This document shows positions 21,057 to 31,521 of a stretch of DNA of 64,000 nt, one piece after another. The stretch is taken from NCBI RefSeq assembly GCF_018494035.1, contig NZ_JABBFO010000002.1:248001-312000 (forward strand), in the 5' to 3' direction. The notes beneath the pieces were generated by a model. It searched no databases, was not told the origin of the DNA, and was given only the letters and a program-made list of their open reading frames with translations. The position numbers and the translations under genes were made by a program. The first letter of the stretch is position 1. Each line of letters begins with the position of its first letter. The DNA comes from Rosenbergiella australiborealis. GTDB taxonomy: Bacteria > Pseudomonadota > Gammaproteobacteria > Enterobacterales > Enterobacteriaceae.

Positions 21057-22451
21057 ATGGATTGGTCATTGATCATAAACATTGGTGTTTTTGTTTTGCT
21101 GTTATTCTTGTTATCGACCATCGGTAACGAAAAATGGAGCTTATCAAAACGCGTATTGTTTGGTTTACTGGTAGGGGTACTTTTCGGGGTTGGCTTACAG
21201 GCTGTTTATGGTGTGGGCAATCCCGTGCTTACTACGTCAATATCTTGGTTTAATATAGTGGGCAATGGTTATGTACAACTGTTGCAGATGGTTGTCATGC
21301 CCTTGGTGTTTGCATCGATACTTAGTGCCGTTGCTCGACTTCATAATGCCAGTTCTTTAGGTAAGATCAGTTTTCTTACGATTGGCGTGCTGCTTTTCAC
21401 AACAGCTATTGCTGCGTTAGTTGCTGTTTTGGTGACCGGTCTGTTTAAGCTCAATGCACAAGGGCTAGTACAAGGTGCTAACGAGACGGCTCGGTTAAAT
21501 ACCATCCAGAGCCATTATGTTGGTCAAGTCGCCGATCTTAGCGTACCTCAACTGATCCTCTCTTTTATTCCTAAAAATCCATTTGCTGATTTAACTGGAG
21601 CTAATCCAACGTCAATCATTAGTGTCGTAATTTTCGCTGTATTTCTTGGCGCGGCAGCCATTCAATTGGTGAAAGAGAATCCTGAAAAAGGTCAGCGGAT
21701 CTTAGTGGCGATCGATACCCTACAAATTTGGGTGATGAAGTTAGTTCGTCTTATCATGCGTCTTACGCCGTATGGCGTCATGGCATTAATGACCAAAGTC
21801 GTTGCCACTTCTAATTATCACGATATTGTGAAATTAGGAACATTTGTGGTCGCTTCCTATTTAGGCCTCCTGATCATGTTTGGGGTGCATGCCTTATTGC
21901 TGGCCGTCAATGGTATCAATCCTTTACGTTACTTCCGTAAGGTTTGGCCGGTTATTAGTTTTGCCTTTACCAGTCGCTCGAGTGCTGCATCCATCCCATT
22001 AAATATTGAAGCACAACAAAAACGCTTAGGCACGCCTGAGTCGATCGCCAGCTTCTCAGCATCTTTTGGGGCAACGATAGGACAAAATGGCTGCGCTGGA
22101 TTATATCCTGCGATGCTTGCCGTTATGATAGCCCCGACAATGGGGATTAATCCTTTTGAGCCAATGTGGATTGCCACCTTAGTGGGATTAGTGACACTGA
22201 GTTCCGTTGGTGTTGCCGGTGTGGGAGGCGGAGCGACATTTGCGGCATTAATTGTCCTACCCGCTTTAGGTTTACCCGTCACGCTGGTTGCACTATTAAT
22301 TTCAATTGAGCCTTTAATCGATATGGGAAGAACGGCATTAAATGTGAATGGTGCAATGACTGCGGGGACATTAACTAGCCGCTGGCTAGGTCAGACGGAT
22401 CAAGCGGTTATGGCCCGGGAACATTCCGAAGAGAAAACGATGAATTCATAG
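21057..22451 (+). CDS. tcyP: L-cystine:cation symporter TcyP
   Basis: This secondary transporter of the dicarboxylate/amino acid:cation symporter (DAACS) family takes up L-cystine. I chose the ATG at 21057 ([16 protein letters not shown], 464 residues), with GAGGTG 3 bases upstream, since earlier residues are not conserved. The signature regions are [15 protein letters not shown] (serine-rich re-entrant loop HP1), [20 protein letters not shown] and the [16 protein letters not shown]2 loop. The protein is very close to E. coli TcyP (YdjN, 463 residues). A convergent terminator shared with osmE follows. Confidence 0.95.
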   Translation: MDWSLIINIGVFVLLLFLLSTIGNEKWSLSKRVLFGLLVGVLFGVGLQAVYGVGNPVLTTSISWFNIVGNGYVQLLQMVVMPLVFASILSAVARLHNASSLGKISFLTIGVLLFTTAIAALVAVLVTGLFKLNAQGLVQGANETARLNTIQSHYVGQVADLSVPQLILSFIPKNPFADLTGANPTSIISVVIFAVFLGAAAIQLVKENPEKGQRILVAIDTLQIWVMKLVRLIMRLTPYGVMALMTKVVATSNYHDIVKLGTFVVASYLGLLIMFGVHALLLAVNGINPLRYFRKVWPVISFAFTSRSSAASIPLNIEAQQKRLGTPESIASFSASFGATIGQNGCAGLYPAMLAVMIAPTMGINPFEPMWIATLVGLVTLSSVGVAGVGGGATFAALIVLPALGLPVTLVALLISIEPLIDMGRTALNVNGAMTAGTLTSRWLGQTDQAVMAREHSEEKTMNS

Positions 22452-22457
22452 TTGCAG

Positions 22458-22483
22458 AAAGGGCCATTTAATGGCCCTTTACA
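22458..22483. terminator. Shared terminator between tcyP and osmE
   Basis: The inverted repeat AAAGGGCCATT-TA-ATGGCCCTTT lies between the two convergent stop codons, with short A/T flanks, and probably works both ways. Confidence 0.7.
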
Positions 22484-22484
22484 C

Positions 22485-22826
22485 TTATTGCTGTGGAGCT
22501 TGTGGGTCAGTGTCGTATTCTTGACAGCTCTGGAAGCCATAGTTCATCACACGATCACTGCCGTTATAACTAACAAAGTAAGTAACAGGTTTGTTGTCCG
22601 TTCCTTTACCAATAATATAGGTTTCACAGGTACCGCGCGCATGAACCATCGTAATGTCCGTTGAGGGGGTCCCTGCAATTTGGTGTACTTGTTGGCGGGT
22701 CATTCCCTTTTTAACATTCTTCACAACTGGCTGTGTAACGTAACTTTCTGCTTGACGATAAGTTGTACAACCACTTAATACCGCTAAGGCCAGACCACCT
22801 GCCAAAATACCCGTTAATTTTTTCAT
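22485..22826 (-). CDS. osmE: Osmotically inducible lipoprotein OsmE
   Basis: OsmE is an envelope lipoprotein of the SmpA/OmlA (BamE-like) fold. The start MKKLTGILAGG was chosen because AGAGGGAC lies just upstream and the lipobox LSGC (Cys at about residue 19) follows; 113 residues against 112 in E. coli. The core NVKKGMTRQQVHQIAGTPS is the conserved SmpA/OmlA segment. In E. coli it is RpoS- and osmolarity-controlled; I did not identify the promoter here. It is convergent with tcyP and divergent from the MFS gene. Confidence 0.93.
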   Translation of the reverse strand: MKKLTGILAGGLALAVLSGCTTYRQAESYVTQPVVKNVKKGMTRQQVHQIAGTPSTDITMVHARGTCETYIIGKGTDNKPVTYFVSYNGSDRVMNYGFQSCQEYDTDPQAPQQ

Positions 22827-23013
22827 ATCGTCCCTCTTAAATAGCAACTGTTGAGTTAAAATCATTCGTAAAGATTTAGTCATATTTAAGTGTAGACATA
22901 GATTTCCTGCAAAACAAATAGTTAACATAGATCTTTAGTGGCTAAGTAGCTATCCTCTGCATCTATATAGCTGCTTCAGCATTTTGTTACCGAATCATAT
23001 TGATTGAGGATCC

Positions 23014-24216
23014 ATGTCAACAACTCACACTCCACGTATGGCGCTTGCTATTGCTTTAGGATTGATGGCCGGGTTAGGCCCGCTCTGTATCGATCTTTAT
23101 TTACCGGCCTTACCGCAACTTGCTAATGACTTGGCGGTACCGACGGCGAGCGCTCAACTTAGCCTGACCGCAGGACTCTTAGGGCTCGGATTTGGTCAGC
23201 TTATTTTTGGGCCATTGAGTGACAAGTACGGACGCAGTAAACCCCTGTTCATCTCCCTATGTATTCTCCTGCTTGCCTCTATCGCCTGCGCGTTCTCGCA
23301 AACGCTGGTCCAGCTTCTTATTGCACGTTTATTCCAAGGCTTAGGCGGCGCAGGTGGGGCTGTGTTATCTAGGGCTGTCGCCCGAGACCGTTTTAGCGGT
23401 CATGAGTTAACACGATTTTTTGCTATGCTACTTTTAGTCAATGGGCTGGCGCCGATTGTCGCACCTATTTTAGGTGGATTGTTAACAAGCTATATGAGTT
23501 GGCGCGGTATTTTTGTCGTATTAGCGGGCATTACGGTTATTTTACTCTTTCTTGCAAAAACTAAAATTGAAGAGAGCTTGGTGATAGAAAAGCGCAGCCA
23601 AGGCTCGTTATTAAGTGCTTGGAAGTTATTAATTGAGGTGGTCCGTCATCGTCCATTTATGGGTTTTTGTTTAACGCAGGGATTTATGATGTCTGGGATG
23701 TTTGCCTATATCGGTGCTTCCCCGTTTGTTTTACAAGAAACCTATGGTCTGTCACCACAAACATTTAGTTTATGTTTCGCACTCAACGGTTTTGGGATGA
23801 TTTTAGCCTCACAAATCAGCTCACGACTTTGTCCCAAGTTTGGGGAATATTCGGTATTACGTTGCGGACTGATTATTGCCTTCATTGCGTCCAGTTGCTT
23901 ACTGATAAGCGGTCTATTACATGCCAGTCTCCCCGTCTTTCTAGCGGCACTATTTTTTAGTATTGCCAGTAATGCCATTATCTCTACCACCGCTTCATCA
24001 CTGGCTATGCAAAGCCAAGGTCATCGGGCAGGCAGTGCATCAGCAGTCATCGGTGTTACTATGTTTACACTCGGTTCAATCGCCATTCCTGTAACGGGGA
24101 TTGGTGGTTCATCCGCATTGGCGATGGGTGCGACTATTTTTGGGTGTTTTATGCTGGCGATTATAATGTTTATATTCGTTGCCAAAAAACCTAACGCTAC
24201 CCCTAACGCACACTAG
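23014..24216 (+). CDS. Bcr/CflA family MFS drug efflux transporter
   Basis: This is a 400-residue major facilitator protein with 12 predicted membrane helices. The family signature falls in CIDLYLPALPQLANDL (helix 1), typical of Bcr/CflA proton-driven multidrug or bicyclomycin/chloramphenicol exporters. The MFS loop 2-3 motif is FGPLSDKYGRSKP, and motif C with many glycines, LLVNGLAPIVAPILGGLL, marks helix 5 of exporters. It sits between osmE and nadE, where E. coli has no such gene, so it is an accessory insertion or a lineage trait. The substrate cannot be read from sequence. Confidence 0.88.
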   Translation: MSTTHTPRMALAIALGLMAGLGPLCIDLYLPALPQLANDLAVPTASAQLSLTAGLLGLGFGQLIFGPLSDKYGRSKPLFISLCILLLASIACAFSQTLVQLLIARLFQGLGGAGGAVLSRAVARDRFSGHELTRFFAMLLLVNGLAPIVAPILGGLLTSYMSWRGIFVVLAGITVILLFLAKTKIEESLVIEKRSQGSLLSAWKLLIEVVRHRPFMGFCLTQGFMMSGMFAYIGASPFVLQETYGLSPQTFSLCFALNGFGMILASQISSRLCPKFGEYSVLRCGLIIAFIASSCLLISGLLHASLPVFLAALFFSIASNAIISTTASSLAMQSQGHRAGSASAVIGVTMFTLGSIAIPVTGIGGSSALAMGATIFGCFMLAIIMFIFVAKKPNATPNAH

Positions 24217-24297
24217 TTTCATAAGTCTCCTTGCATTTTCTGCCAGGAGACTTTACCGCGTTAACTGTACTCTCATTAGCTAACAAGAGGTTTTGCC

Positions 24298-25125
24298 ATG
24301 TCTCTACAGCAAGAAATCATTCAAGCCTTAGGCGTTAAGCCGACGATTAATCCGGAAGAAGAAGTCAGACGTAGCGTGGATTTTCTTAAGGATTACCTTA
24401 AACGTTATCCTGGCTTACGCTCATTAGTCTTAGGGATCAGTGGTGGACAGGACTCAACGCTTACAGGAAAACTATGTCAGTTAGCCATTAATGAACTTCG
24501 TCACGAATTACCCGACCGCCAGTGTCAGTTTATTGCAGTGCGTCTTCCTTATGGAACTCAGGCGGACGAGCAAGATTGCCAGGATGCGCTGGCTTTTATC
24601 CAGCCGGATAAAACATTCGTGGTTAACATCAAAGAATCGGTATTAGCCAGTGAACGCGCGTTGAAAGAGGCTGGTATTGATGTCTCTGATTTTGTGCGCG
24701 GTAATGATAAAGCACGCGAGAGAATGAAAACACAATATAGCATCGCGGGTATGACACAAGGCGTTGTCGTCGGAACAGATCATGCCGCGGAAGCAGTGAC
24801 TGGCTTTTTTACCAAGTATGGTGACGGTGGAACCGACATTAACCCAATTTTTCGTTTAAATAAGCAGCAAGGAAAACAAATTCTGGCGTATTTAGGTTGT
24901 CCACAACACCTTTACCTAAAGCATCCTACCGCCGATTTGGAAGATGATCGACCGGGGCTACAAGATGAAGTCGCGTTAGGCGTGACCTATGCCGATATCG
25001 ATGCGTATTTAGAAGGAAAGACTATCCCGCAAGACCGCGCAGCGATTATCGAAAACTGGTACTTAAAAACAGAGCATAAGCGTCGTACACCTATTACTGT
25101 TTTTGATGATTTTTGGCGAGAATAA
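24298..25125 (+). CDS. nadE: NAD synthetase, ammonia-dependent
   Basis: NadE amidates nicotinic acid adenine dinucleotide to NAD using ATP and ammonia, the last step of NAD synthesis. The 275 residues equal the E. coli enzyme. The ATP pyrophosphatase loop [12 protein letters not shown] (P-loop SGGxDS) is near residue 46, and [21 protein letters not shown] is also conserved. There is no glutaminase domain, so ammonia is the nitrogen donor. The position next to spy follows the E. coli order with cho and ves missing; a cho gene lies 32 kb further on. Confidence 0.97.
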   Translation: MSLQQEIIQALGVKPTINPEEEVRRSVDFLKDYLKRYPGLRSLVLGISGGQDSTLTGKLCQLAINELRHELPDRQCQFIAVRLPYGTQADEQDCQDALAFIQPDKTFVVNIKESVLASERALKEAGIDVSDFVRGNDKARERMKTQYSIAGMTQGVVVGTDHAAEAVTGFFTKYGDGGTDINPIFRLNKQQGKQILAYLGCPQHLYLKHPTADLEDDRPGLQDEVALGVTYADIDAYLEGKTIPQDRAAIIENWYLKTEHKRRTPITVFDDFWRE

Positions 25126-25129
25126 AAAA

Positions 25130-25154
25130 AACTGCGGAGATAAACTCCGCAGTG
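25130..25154 (-). terminator. Terminator of spy
   Basis: ACTGCGGAG and CTCCGCAGT form a 9-bp stem, and on the minus strand a run of T residues follows, downstream of the spy stop. It may also help end nadE transcription. Confidence 0.85.
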
Positions 25155-25167
25155 ATGAATGAAGCAG

Positions 25168-25641
25168 TTATTTTGATTCGCCTTCAGGTGCAGGCTGTTT
25201 GAACGTTTTCATTTTTTCATAGTTAGCTTGGTACTGTTTCTTTTGGTCAGCCGTCAATAAATTATAAATTTTGTTGTCGGTTTCCAAGCGGCTCAACATT
25301 CTTTGTTTATCTAAGGTTGCATGGTTTTCAGCCAGCGTTTGTGCCTTAGCTGAATCGAATTTTTCTGCCGTAATCAAATCAAAAGCGGCTTGGCGATCTG
25401 CTTTTGAAGGGGGAGTCATATTTTGACGCGCTTGCTCAAGAATAGTATGAATCTGTTGTTTTTGAGCATCGGTCAACACAATCCCTTTCATGAGCATCAT
25501 TTCAGGTGCACCGTGTGGACGCTTTTGCATATGAGAATGTTCAGTCGGCGTTGCACTGAGTGGCGCAGTCTCTGCATAGACCAGTGATGCAGAACCCATC
25601 ACTAAAGAACTTGCTAATAATAATGATGTTACTTTACGCAT
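25168..25641 (-). CDS. spy: Spy/CpxP-family periplasmic chaperone
   Basis: Spy is an ATP-independent periplasmic chaperone induced by envelope stress through CpxR and BaeR in E. coli. The 157-residue product has a signal peptide ending near SLVYAETA and two LTxxQ family motifs, LTDAQKQQI and LTADQKKQY. The helical mature part is rich in Met, Lys and Gln. The length is close to E. coli Spy (161). The location beside nadE supports Spy rather than CpxP. A CpxR-like repeat lies about 90 bp upstream of the start. Confidence 0.9.
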   Translation of the reverse strand: MRKVTSLLLASSLVMGSASLVYAETAPLSATPTEHSHMQKRPHGAPEMMLMKGIVLTDAQKQQIHTILEQARQNMTPPSKADRQAAFDLITAEKFDSAKAQTLAENHATLDKQRMLSRLETDNKIYNLLTADQKKQYQANYEKMKTFKQPAPEGESK

Positions 25642-25730
25642 CTTAGTTTCCTTTACTTTTCAACAACCACGAAAATGTCGTGAACATGGGAAAAGAATAA
25701 GCTATCCAATGTCAAGCAACGCGCAGTTCA

Positions 25731-25745
25731 GTAAAAACCTGCAAA
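25731..25745 (+). promoter_or_regulatory. Possible CpxR box upstream of spy
   Basis: GTAAA-AACCT-GCAAA matches the CpxR repeat GTAAA-N5-GTAAA at nine of ten defined bases. It lies 90 bp before the spy start, in reverse orientation to the gene. Confidence 0.4.
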
Positions 25746-25815
25746 TATTTATCTATCATATTGATCCGTATTGCAATCATTGCAATGTCTGTAACATTAA
25801 TTCGTAATGATTCTG

Positions 25816-27243
25816 TTAATTTTGGCCACTTAGATCTGCATCACCATTATTAAAATAATCGGTTTGTGGATTAGGGGGTTCAGGTTTCAACGTAATGGTA
25901 TTTGACGTGACTTGCTGTTTACCATTATCGACCTCGACGGCAAGGTGGTATTCATTTTTAGCACCTGGAGTGGTATCCCATGCAGGTAAAATAATCGTCC
26001 ATCCTGTCAATTGCTGTGAATTTGCCGGAGGCGTTAGGCTTAATTCTCGTGTATCGCCTTGCCAGCTCACTCGTTTAATCGACTTATCAGGCGTCACTTG
26101 GACGACCAAAGTCGTTGAATCTCCTGAATTCAATTGCCAAGGCGGGGTAGCTAAGTAAACCGAAAATGGTTGGCGCTTACGGTAGCTCATAACAGGAAGG
26201 GTATTACGGGTTACAAGGTCATAACGACTTCCGAACAATGAACGAGCCTCAGCAACGGCATAAGGCGACAATTGTTGAGAGAGGGATTGACCAAAATGGT
26301 AATTAACATTTAAACCAAATACGTCTTGGCTTTCACCCCCTGTACCTTCTTTATGGGACAATGAAACAGTGACCAAAGGTATCGGGGTGTAGGTAACTCC
26401 TACAGACATACTTCGCGGGTTAGTATAGTTATTACCATCGTTGAACAGATCAATCCCCTGCCCTAAATATTGTTGCCATGATAAGGTAACCCCGAGTTGT
26501 TGGTAAAAAGGTAAATAACCTTGGCTCGTGATATCGTAGCCACGAGCCATACGTTGTGCTTGACTGACCGAATTTTTTTTCCAGCCCGATAACGGTGTAT
26601 AGTAATTTGCCGATAACCGCAGGTAATGGCTCCATAATTCAGTGCCTAAAGAAGCTCTCTGCTGATTATTGGTAAATAACTGATCTAAAAAAGCATTATA
26701 TCCAAATAACCACCGATCAGAGGAAAGACGTTGGCCGAGTCCTGCACTGCCCACCGTCCCTAAACTGCTTTGATTTAGCGAAAGTTGGCTGAAGGTCAGC
26801 CGATGGCCGTTGTCACTTAACGGTGTTAATAATGACCCCATTGATCCGGTAAATTTACCTTCCCTATCTATACTGACACTCAAGTTAGCTTGGCCATAAG
26901 GAGAAAGTAGATGTTCGCCAGTGCTGTCTACTTTTTCAGTCAGTCTGTCACGTAAATGGTTAAAAGCCCACTCACTCGCACTTCGTCCAGAACGAGTATT
27001 TTCGCCACTGTTTTGAAATGACTTCCCCAAACTGGTCGCCATATCCGTGAGTTGCTGGTCAATTACGTTATCCGACGAAGATGAAGACCCTAAGTCAGGT
27101 AGAGAGGAAGCATACGAAGATTCGGGCGTAATCGGGTCTGTTGAGTTAAGCATATTACCACTAGCTCGACTAACAAAAAGAAAGGGATAAAGTACCATAA
27201 TGACCTTGGTCAACGGTACAGGGTGCCACTTTGTATCAAACAC
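25816..27243 (-). CDS. ychO: Inverse autotransporter/invasin-type beta-barrel protein (YchO-like)
   Basis: This is a 475-residue outer-membrane protein of the intimin/invasin family. An N-terminal hydrophobic segment (VIMVLYPFLFVSRASG) acts as signal. The inverse autotransporter barrel spans about residues 90-340, with SEWAFNHLRDRLTEKV, FGYNAFLDQLF, LRLSANYYTPLSGW and MSVGVTYTPIPLVTVSLSHK. One Ig-like domain follows (about 365-455), so there is no long adhesin passenger. E. coli YchO (about 464 residues, next to chaC and narL) has the same layout. The start is GTG with AAGAGGAG 9 bases upstream; a later ATG at 27198 is an alternative. Confidence 0.85.
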   Translation of the reverse strand: MFDTKWHPVPLTKVIMVLYPFLFVSRASGNMLNSTDPITPESSYASSLPDLGSSSSSDNVIDQQLTDMATSLGKSFQNSGENTRSGRSASEWAFNHLRDRLTEKVDSTGEHLLSPYGQANLSVSIDREGKFTGSMGSLLTPLSDNGHRLTFSQLSLNQSSLGTVGSAGLGQRLSSDRWLFGYNAFLDQLFTNNQQRASLGTELWSHYLRLSANYYTPLSGWKKNSVSQAQRMARGYDITSQGYLPFYQQLGVTLSWQQYLGQGIDLFNDGNNYTNPRSMSVGVTYTPIPLVTVSLSHKEGTGGESQDVFGLNVNYHFGQSLSQQLSPYAVAEARSLFGSRYDLVTRNTLPVMSYRKRQPFSVYLATPPWQLNSGDSTTLVVQVTPDKSIKRVSWQGDTRELSLTPPANSQQLTGWTIILPAWDTTPGAKNEYHLAVEVDNGKQQVTSNTITLKPEPPNPQTDYFNNGDADLSGQN

Positions 27244-27338
27244 GCTGAGCCACTCCTCTTTATAGTGCGCGACGGGTAAAACCGCTCAAGTATATAAGTT
27301 AGGCTAATAATGATTAAATCGGCTCATTCTGAAGATTA

Positions 27339-28004
27339 TTAAGTGAATGTTTTTGAGAATGTTAGGACGGAATCCATCAACAGACGCAACTTAGGTTCTT
27401 CAATTCCATACTTTTTAAGCGTTGCCATCATGTCCTGTAAATAAGTAATATTTTTGCCAAGTGGCCCTTTTGCATCAGCAATCTTCTTAGCCTTAGTTTC
27501 TATATCTTCCTGTGGCCTAAAAAGCGTGTGCTGGGTATTCGCGACAAAGACTAATCCTTGCACAGTATTGCCATTTTCTAGTAACAGACTCTGCCAGCGC
27601 GGACAGTAGCAACCGGTAATCATTTCTCTTTTCCAAAGCAGTAATAATTCTGCTTCCCAATTTTCACAACATAACTTAAAGGCTCGACCAATGGTTTGCC
27701 CGCCCTCTACTAACGCTAACATTCGGCCTGGTATTTCTGCTGTACCACGTCCTGCGATTAATGATAAGCAAAAATCTCTCGACCAACCGGTCAGAGTCGC
27801 CGTTTCGACCTGGTCATAATCCAGCAGAGGATTCCACATTAACGACCCATACCCAAACACCCATAGGGGTCCAGGCGTTGGCTTATGCAGTAAGAAATGT
27901 CTTAACGAGGCCATTCTTTGTTCTGCCGACAACAGTAGACCTTCTTCAACCGGCCCAAAGGAGGATTGACAATCAGCGCTTTTCAAAAATTCTCGGGTTA
28001 ACAC
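27339..28004 (-). CDS. chaC: Glutathione-specific gamma-glutamylcyclotransferase ChaC
   Basis: ChaC cleaves glutathione to 5-oxoproline and cysteinylglycine. The 221-residue protein has the substrate-binding motif FGYGSLMWNP and the later ELLLLWKREMITGCY segment with the catalytic glutamate. The GTG start follows TTGGAGCGA, and the translated N-terminus aligns with E. coli ChaC (MLTREFLKSADC against MITRDFLMNADC). It is separated from chaA by a 426-bp AT-rich gap; chaB is absent. Confidence 0.93.
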   Translation of the reverse strand: MLTREFLKSADCQSSFGPVEEGLLLSAEQRMASLRHFLLHKPTPGPLWVFGYGSLMWNPLLDYDQVETATLTGWSRDFCLSLIAGRGTAEIPGRMLALVEGGQTIGRAFKLCCENWEAELLLLWKREMITGCYCPRWQSLLLENGNTVQGLVFVANTQHTLFRPQEDIETKAKKIADAKGPLGKNITYLQDMMATLKKYGIEEPKLRLLMDSVLTFSKTFT

Positions 28005-28430
28005 ACTCGCTCCAATCTACTTATCAATACACTGCTATCATGGCAAAGCCATCTTCTGCTGTGAAGTCTCATTATGGGAAAAAGAGTAAATACTCAGTTC
28101 ATTTAGTGACCATATCATAAATGCTCGCTTTTCGACCTAAAAATATTAATTCTGATTGCTATCGCTATTTTTTTAGACCAAATAACAAAAAAAGTCGATT
28201 ATTTATCTCTATTTTCGCTTTAATTTCATAAATAAATGAATAATAAATATATTTTTATTCAAATTAATCAATGAAATAAAAAGATTAAATGCTTTTTAAC
28301 CCACTTTATCAATGAGTAAAGCAAAGTAAAACAAAGTGAACTCTATCGAATATTTGCTATATTTATCCTTAACATTTAGAAATACTCTATTCGCGAGTGT
28401 TGAAAGCAGTGATCATCAAAAGGAGATCTG
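28005..28430. other. AT-rich chaC-chaA divergent intergenic region
   Basis: No gene is supported. From about 28140 to 28310 the sequence is extremely AT-rich, with stretches of A and T alternation. It must hold the promoters of chaC and chaA. AAAGGAG before 28431 is the chaA ribosome site. AT-rich DNA of this kind is a likely H-NS target, which is inference. Confidence 0.5.
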
Positions 28431-29522
28431 ATGCCAAGTAACGAAAAAACGCGCCATACCGAATTTAGCCTACTGTTACCTGTAGTAGCGCTAGGTCTAT
28501 TACTGGGATTTGGACAGCCTGATGGGCTGTTATTAACAACGGGTATGAATATCATCGCGTTAATTGCGATCCTCTCAAGTGCTTTTAGTGTCGTAAGACA
28601 TGCCGATGTTCTTGCTCATCGTCTAGGGGAACCCTTCGGCTCATTGGTTCTTACTCTATCGGTTGTCATTTTGGAGGTAAGCTTAATATCGGCATTGATG
28701 GCAACAGGCGGCGCTGAACCAACATTAATGCGTGATACACTCTACTCTATCATTATGATAGTCATCGGTGGACTGGTCGGGTTTGCCCTGCTATTAGGCG
28801 GAGGAAAGTTTGCCACTCAGTACGTTAATTTAGCCGGTGTAAAGCAATATCTTATTGCTATTTTTCCTCTAGCAATTTTAATTTTAATTTTTCCTAATGC
28901 CCTACCAGGTGGAAACTTTTCCACAGGACAAGCACTCCTTATCTCGGCACTTTCAGCCGTGATGTATGGTGTTTTTCTATTAATTCAAACAAAAACGCAT
29001 CAAAGTCTTTTTGTCTACGAGCATGAAGATGACAGTGATGATGGTGATCCTCACCACGGAAAACCTTCAGCACATAGTAGTGCTTGGCATAGTGTCTGGC
29101 TTATCATCCACCTTATTGCGGTGATCAGTGTTACCAAACTTAATGCTCCAGTTTTAGAAAACCTGCTTCATGAATTACATGCCCCACAACAATTTACTGG
29201 TTTTCTCATTGCCTTACTGATTTTATCTCCCGAAGGGCTCGGGGCAATTAAAGCGGTTTTGGCCAATCAGGTACAACGTGCGATGAACCTCTTTTTTGGG
29301 TCGGTCATTGCAACCATTTCACTTACCGTACCGACAATTACTATTATCTCGACGTTAACCGGTAATTCACTACACTTCGGCTTAGATGCACCACAAATGG
29401 TTGTTTTAGCCAGCGTACTGATATTGAGTCAAATTTCTTTCTCAACCGGTAGAACCAATGTATTGAATGGCGTCGCACATCTGGTGTTATTTGTCGGATA
29501 CCTGATGACCATTATGCTTTAA
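28431..29522 (+). CDS. chaA: Sodium-potassium/proton antiporter ChaA
   Basis: ChaA exchanges Ca2+, Na+ or K+ for protons across the inner membrane and helps at alkaline pH. The 363-residue protein has about 11 hydrophobic helices. The two cation-exchanger alpha repeats are visible, VVILEVSLISALMATGG near residue 80 and LSPEGLGAIKAVLANQ near 265, with their essential glutamates. An acidic-histidine loop (HEDDSDDGDPHHG) lies between the halves and may sense or bind cations. Length matches E. coli (366). It is transcribed alone from the AT-rich upstream region. Confidence 0.95.
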   Translation: MPSNEKTRHTEFSLLLPVVALGLLLGFGQPDGLLLTTGMNIIALIAILSSAFSVVRHADVLAHRLGEPFGSLVLTLSVVILEVSLISALMATGGAEPTLMRDTLYSIIMIVIGGLVGFALLLGGGKFATQYVNLAGVKQYLIAIFPLAILILIFPNALPGGNFSTGQALLISALSAVMYGVFLLIQTKTHQSLFVYEHEDDSDDGDPHHGKPSAHSSAWHSVWLIIHLIAVISVTKLNAPVLENLLHELHAPQQFTGFLIALLILSPEGLGAIKAVLANQVQRAMNLFFGSVIATISLTVPTITIISTLTGNSLHFGLDAPQMVVLASVLILSQISFSTGRTNVLNGVAHLVLFVGYLMTIML

Positions 29523-29710
29523 CCGGTTTATCCACGACTTACCCTAACGATGTAGAGTTAATACTGGTCGCGCAAAATGATCAGCACTAGAAAGTCATTA
29601 GAGTGATGCGATAGGTAAACTTTATTAACCCTTCTCTGGACAATAGATCTTAAGTACAACATCGGAAAGCGGGTGTATTAGTATCGAGAGGTTCAGGAGA
29701 AGCCACTAAA

Positions 29711-29746
29711 ACAAAAAAGGTTCATGGTGATCATGAACCTTTTTTG
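29711..29746. terminator. Bidirectional terminator between chaA and kdsA
   Basis: AAAAAAGGTTCATG-GTGAT-CATGAACCTTTTTT is a perfect hairpin with A and T tracts on both sides, placed just downstream of kdsA on the minus strand. Confidence 0.9.
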
Positions 29747-29768
29747 AATAAAGAATAAGGATTACTAA

Positions 29769-30635
<867 letters not shown>

Positions 30636-30658
30636 TCATTTGCAGTTAACTGGGTTCT

Positions 30659-31468
30659 CTAATGCAGAGTGACCGATTTATATTCAATAGTGTGCATTTG
30701 TACTTTGATCATTTCACTGACTGGGTCTTCGGGACATTGTTCAACGAAATAGGCCAAATCTGTCAATGCAATATGTTCACATTCCAGTTGTGCATAAATC
30801 AGCCCACGATCACGAATTTCATAAGGATCATCCGGATCCAGCGCCACCAGCACTTTACTGATCTGTAGCGCCAACTCCATCTGGTTTTCTTCCATTAACG
30901 ATACTTTAAGTGTTTCGAGTAATTTTCGGATCACTTCTTCTGAGGTCGCCGGCTCAAGGTCAATATCATCAATACTTGATGTTGGGCCAATCGTCCCTTT
31001 GACCCAGACGTCTAAGGTATGTTCGTCCAACGTATCGCCATTAAATGGGTTAATTAGCCACATTTCACCATCGACCCAATCAGCACGTAAGATTAACTGT
31101 GTCGGAAAAATAACGGGGTAAAGAGGTAATTCCAACTGCTCACTGAGATAGAGCAAAATAGCGCCCAGTGATACAGCACTACCCCGTCGGTCTCGAAGCA
31201 CATTATCTAGCCATAAGGCTTCTGAAAGACGATAAACGCCACTGATACTTGCAAAGCCCCACTGCTTGAAAAACAGTTCCAGTAAACGCTCTAGTTTTAT
31301 ATCTGGGTTAGGTTCAGTGGCAAGATGATTTTTCGCTTCAACAAGTAATAGCGCGAGTTGTTCGCGTACCCACTGCTCTGAAAAATCATCACGGACTTGA
31401 ACCATAAGGGCGATCATCGCATCCACCAACGAGCGTGGAGGGACAGACCCAGTTTCTATGGGAGCCAT
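30659..31468 (-). CDS. sirB1: SirB1 family protein (transglutaminase-like fold plus TPR)
   Basis: This 269-residue protein belongs to the SirB1/YchA family, found beside prmC and kdsA in enterobacteria; biochemical function is not established. Visible are GVYRLSEALWLDNVLRDRRGSAVSLGAILLYL (transglutaminase-like fold), FPTQLILRADW, WLINPFNGDTL, and a C-terminal TPR-like part with DPYEIRDRGLIYAQL. I chose MAPIETG at 31468 because AGGGAGAAA precedes it; a GTG at 31522 overlapping the prmC stop is possible. sirB2, which separates prmC and sirB1 in E. coli, is absent. Confidence 0.9.
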   Translation of the reverse strand: MAPIETGSVPPRSLVDAMIALMVQVRDDFSEQWVREQLALLLVEAKNHLATEPNPDIKLERLLELFFKQWGFASISGVYRLSEALWLDNVLRDRRGSAVSLGAILLYLSEQLELPLYPVIFPTQLILRADWVDGEMWLINPFNGDTLDEHTLDVWVKGTIGPTSSIDDIDLEPATSEEVIRKLLETLKVSLMEENQMELALQISKVLVALDPDDPYEIRDRGLIYAQLECEHIALTDLAYFVEQCPEDPVSEMIKVQMHTIEYKSVTLH

Positions 31469-31521
31469 AGTTTTCTCCCTGAGGTATATCGATATGTATT
31501 TTTGAAATAATTCATCATTCA

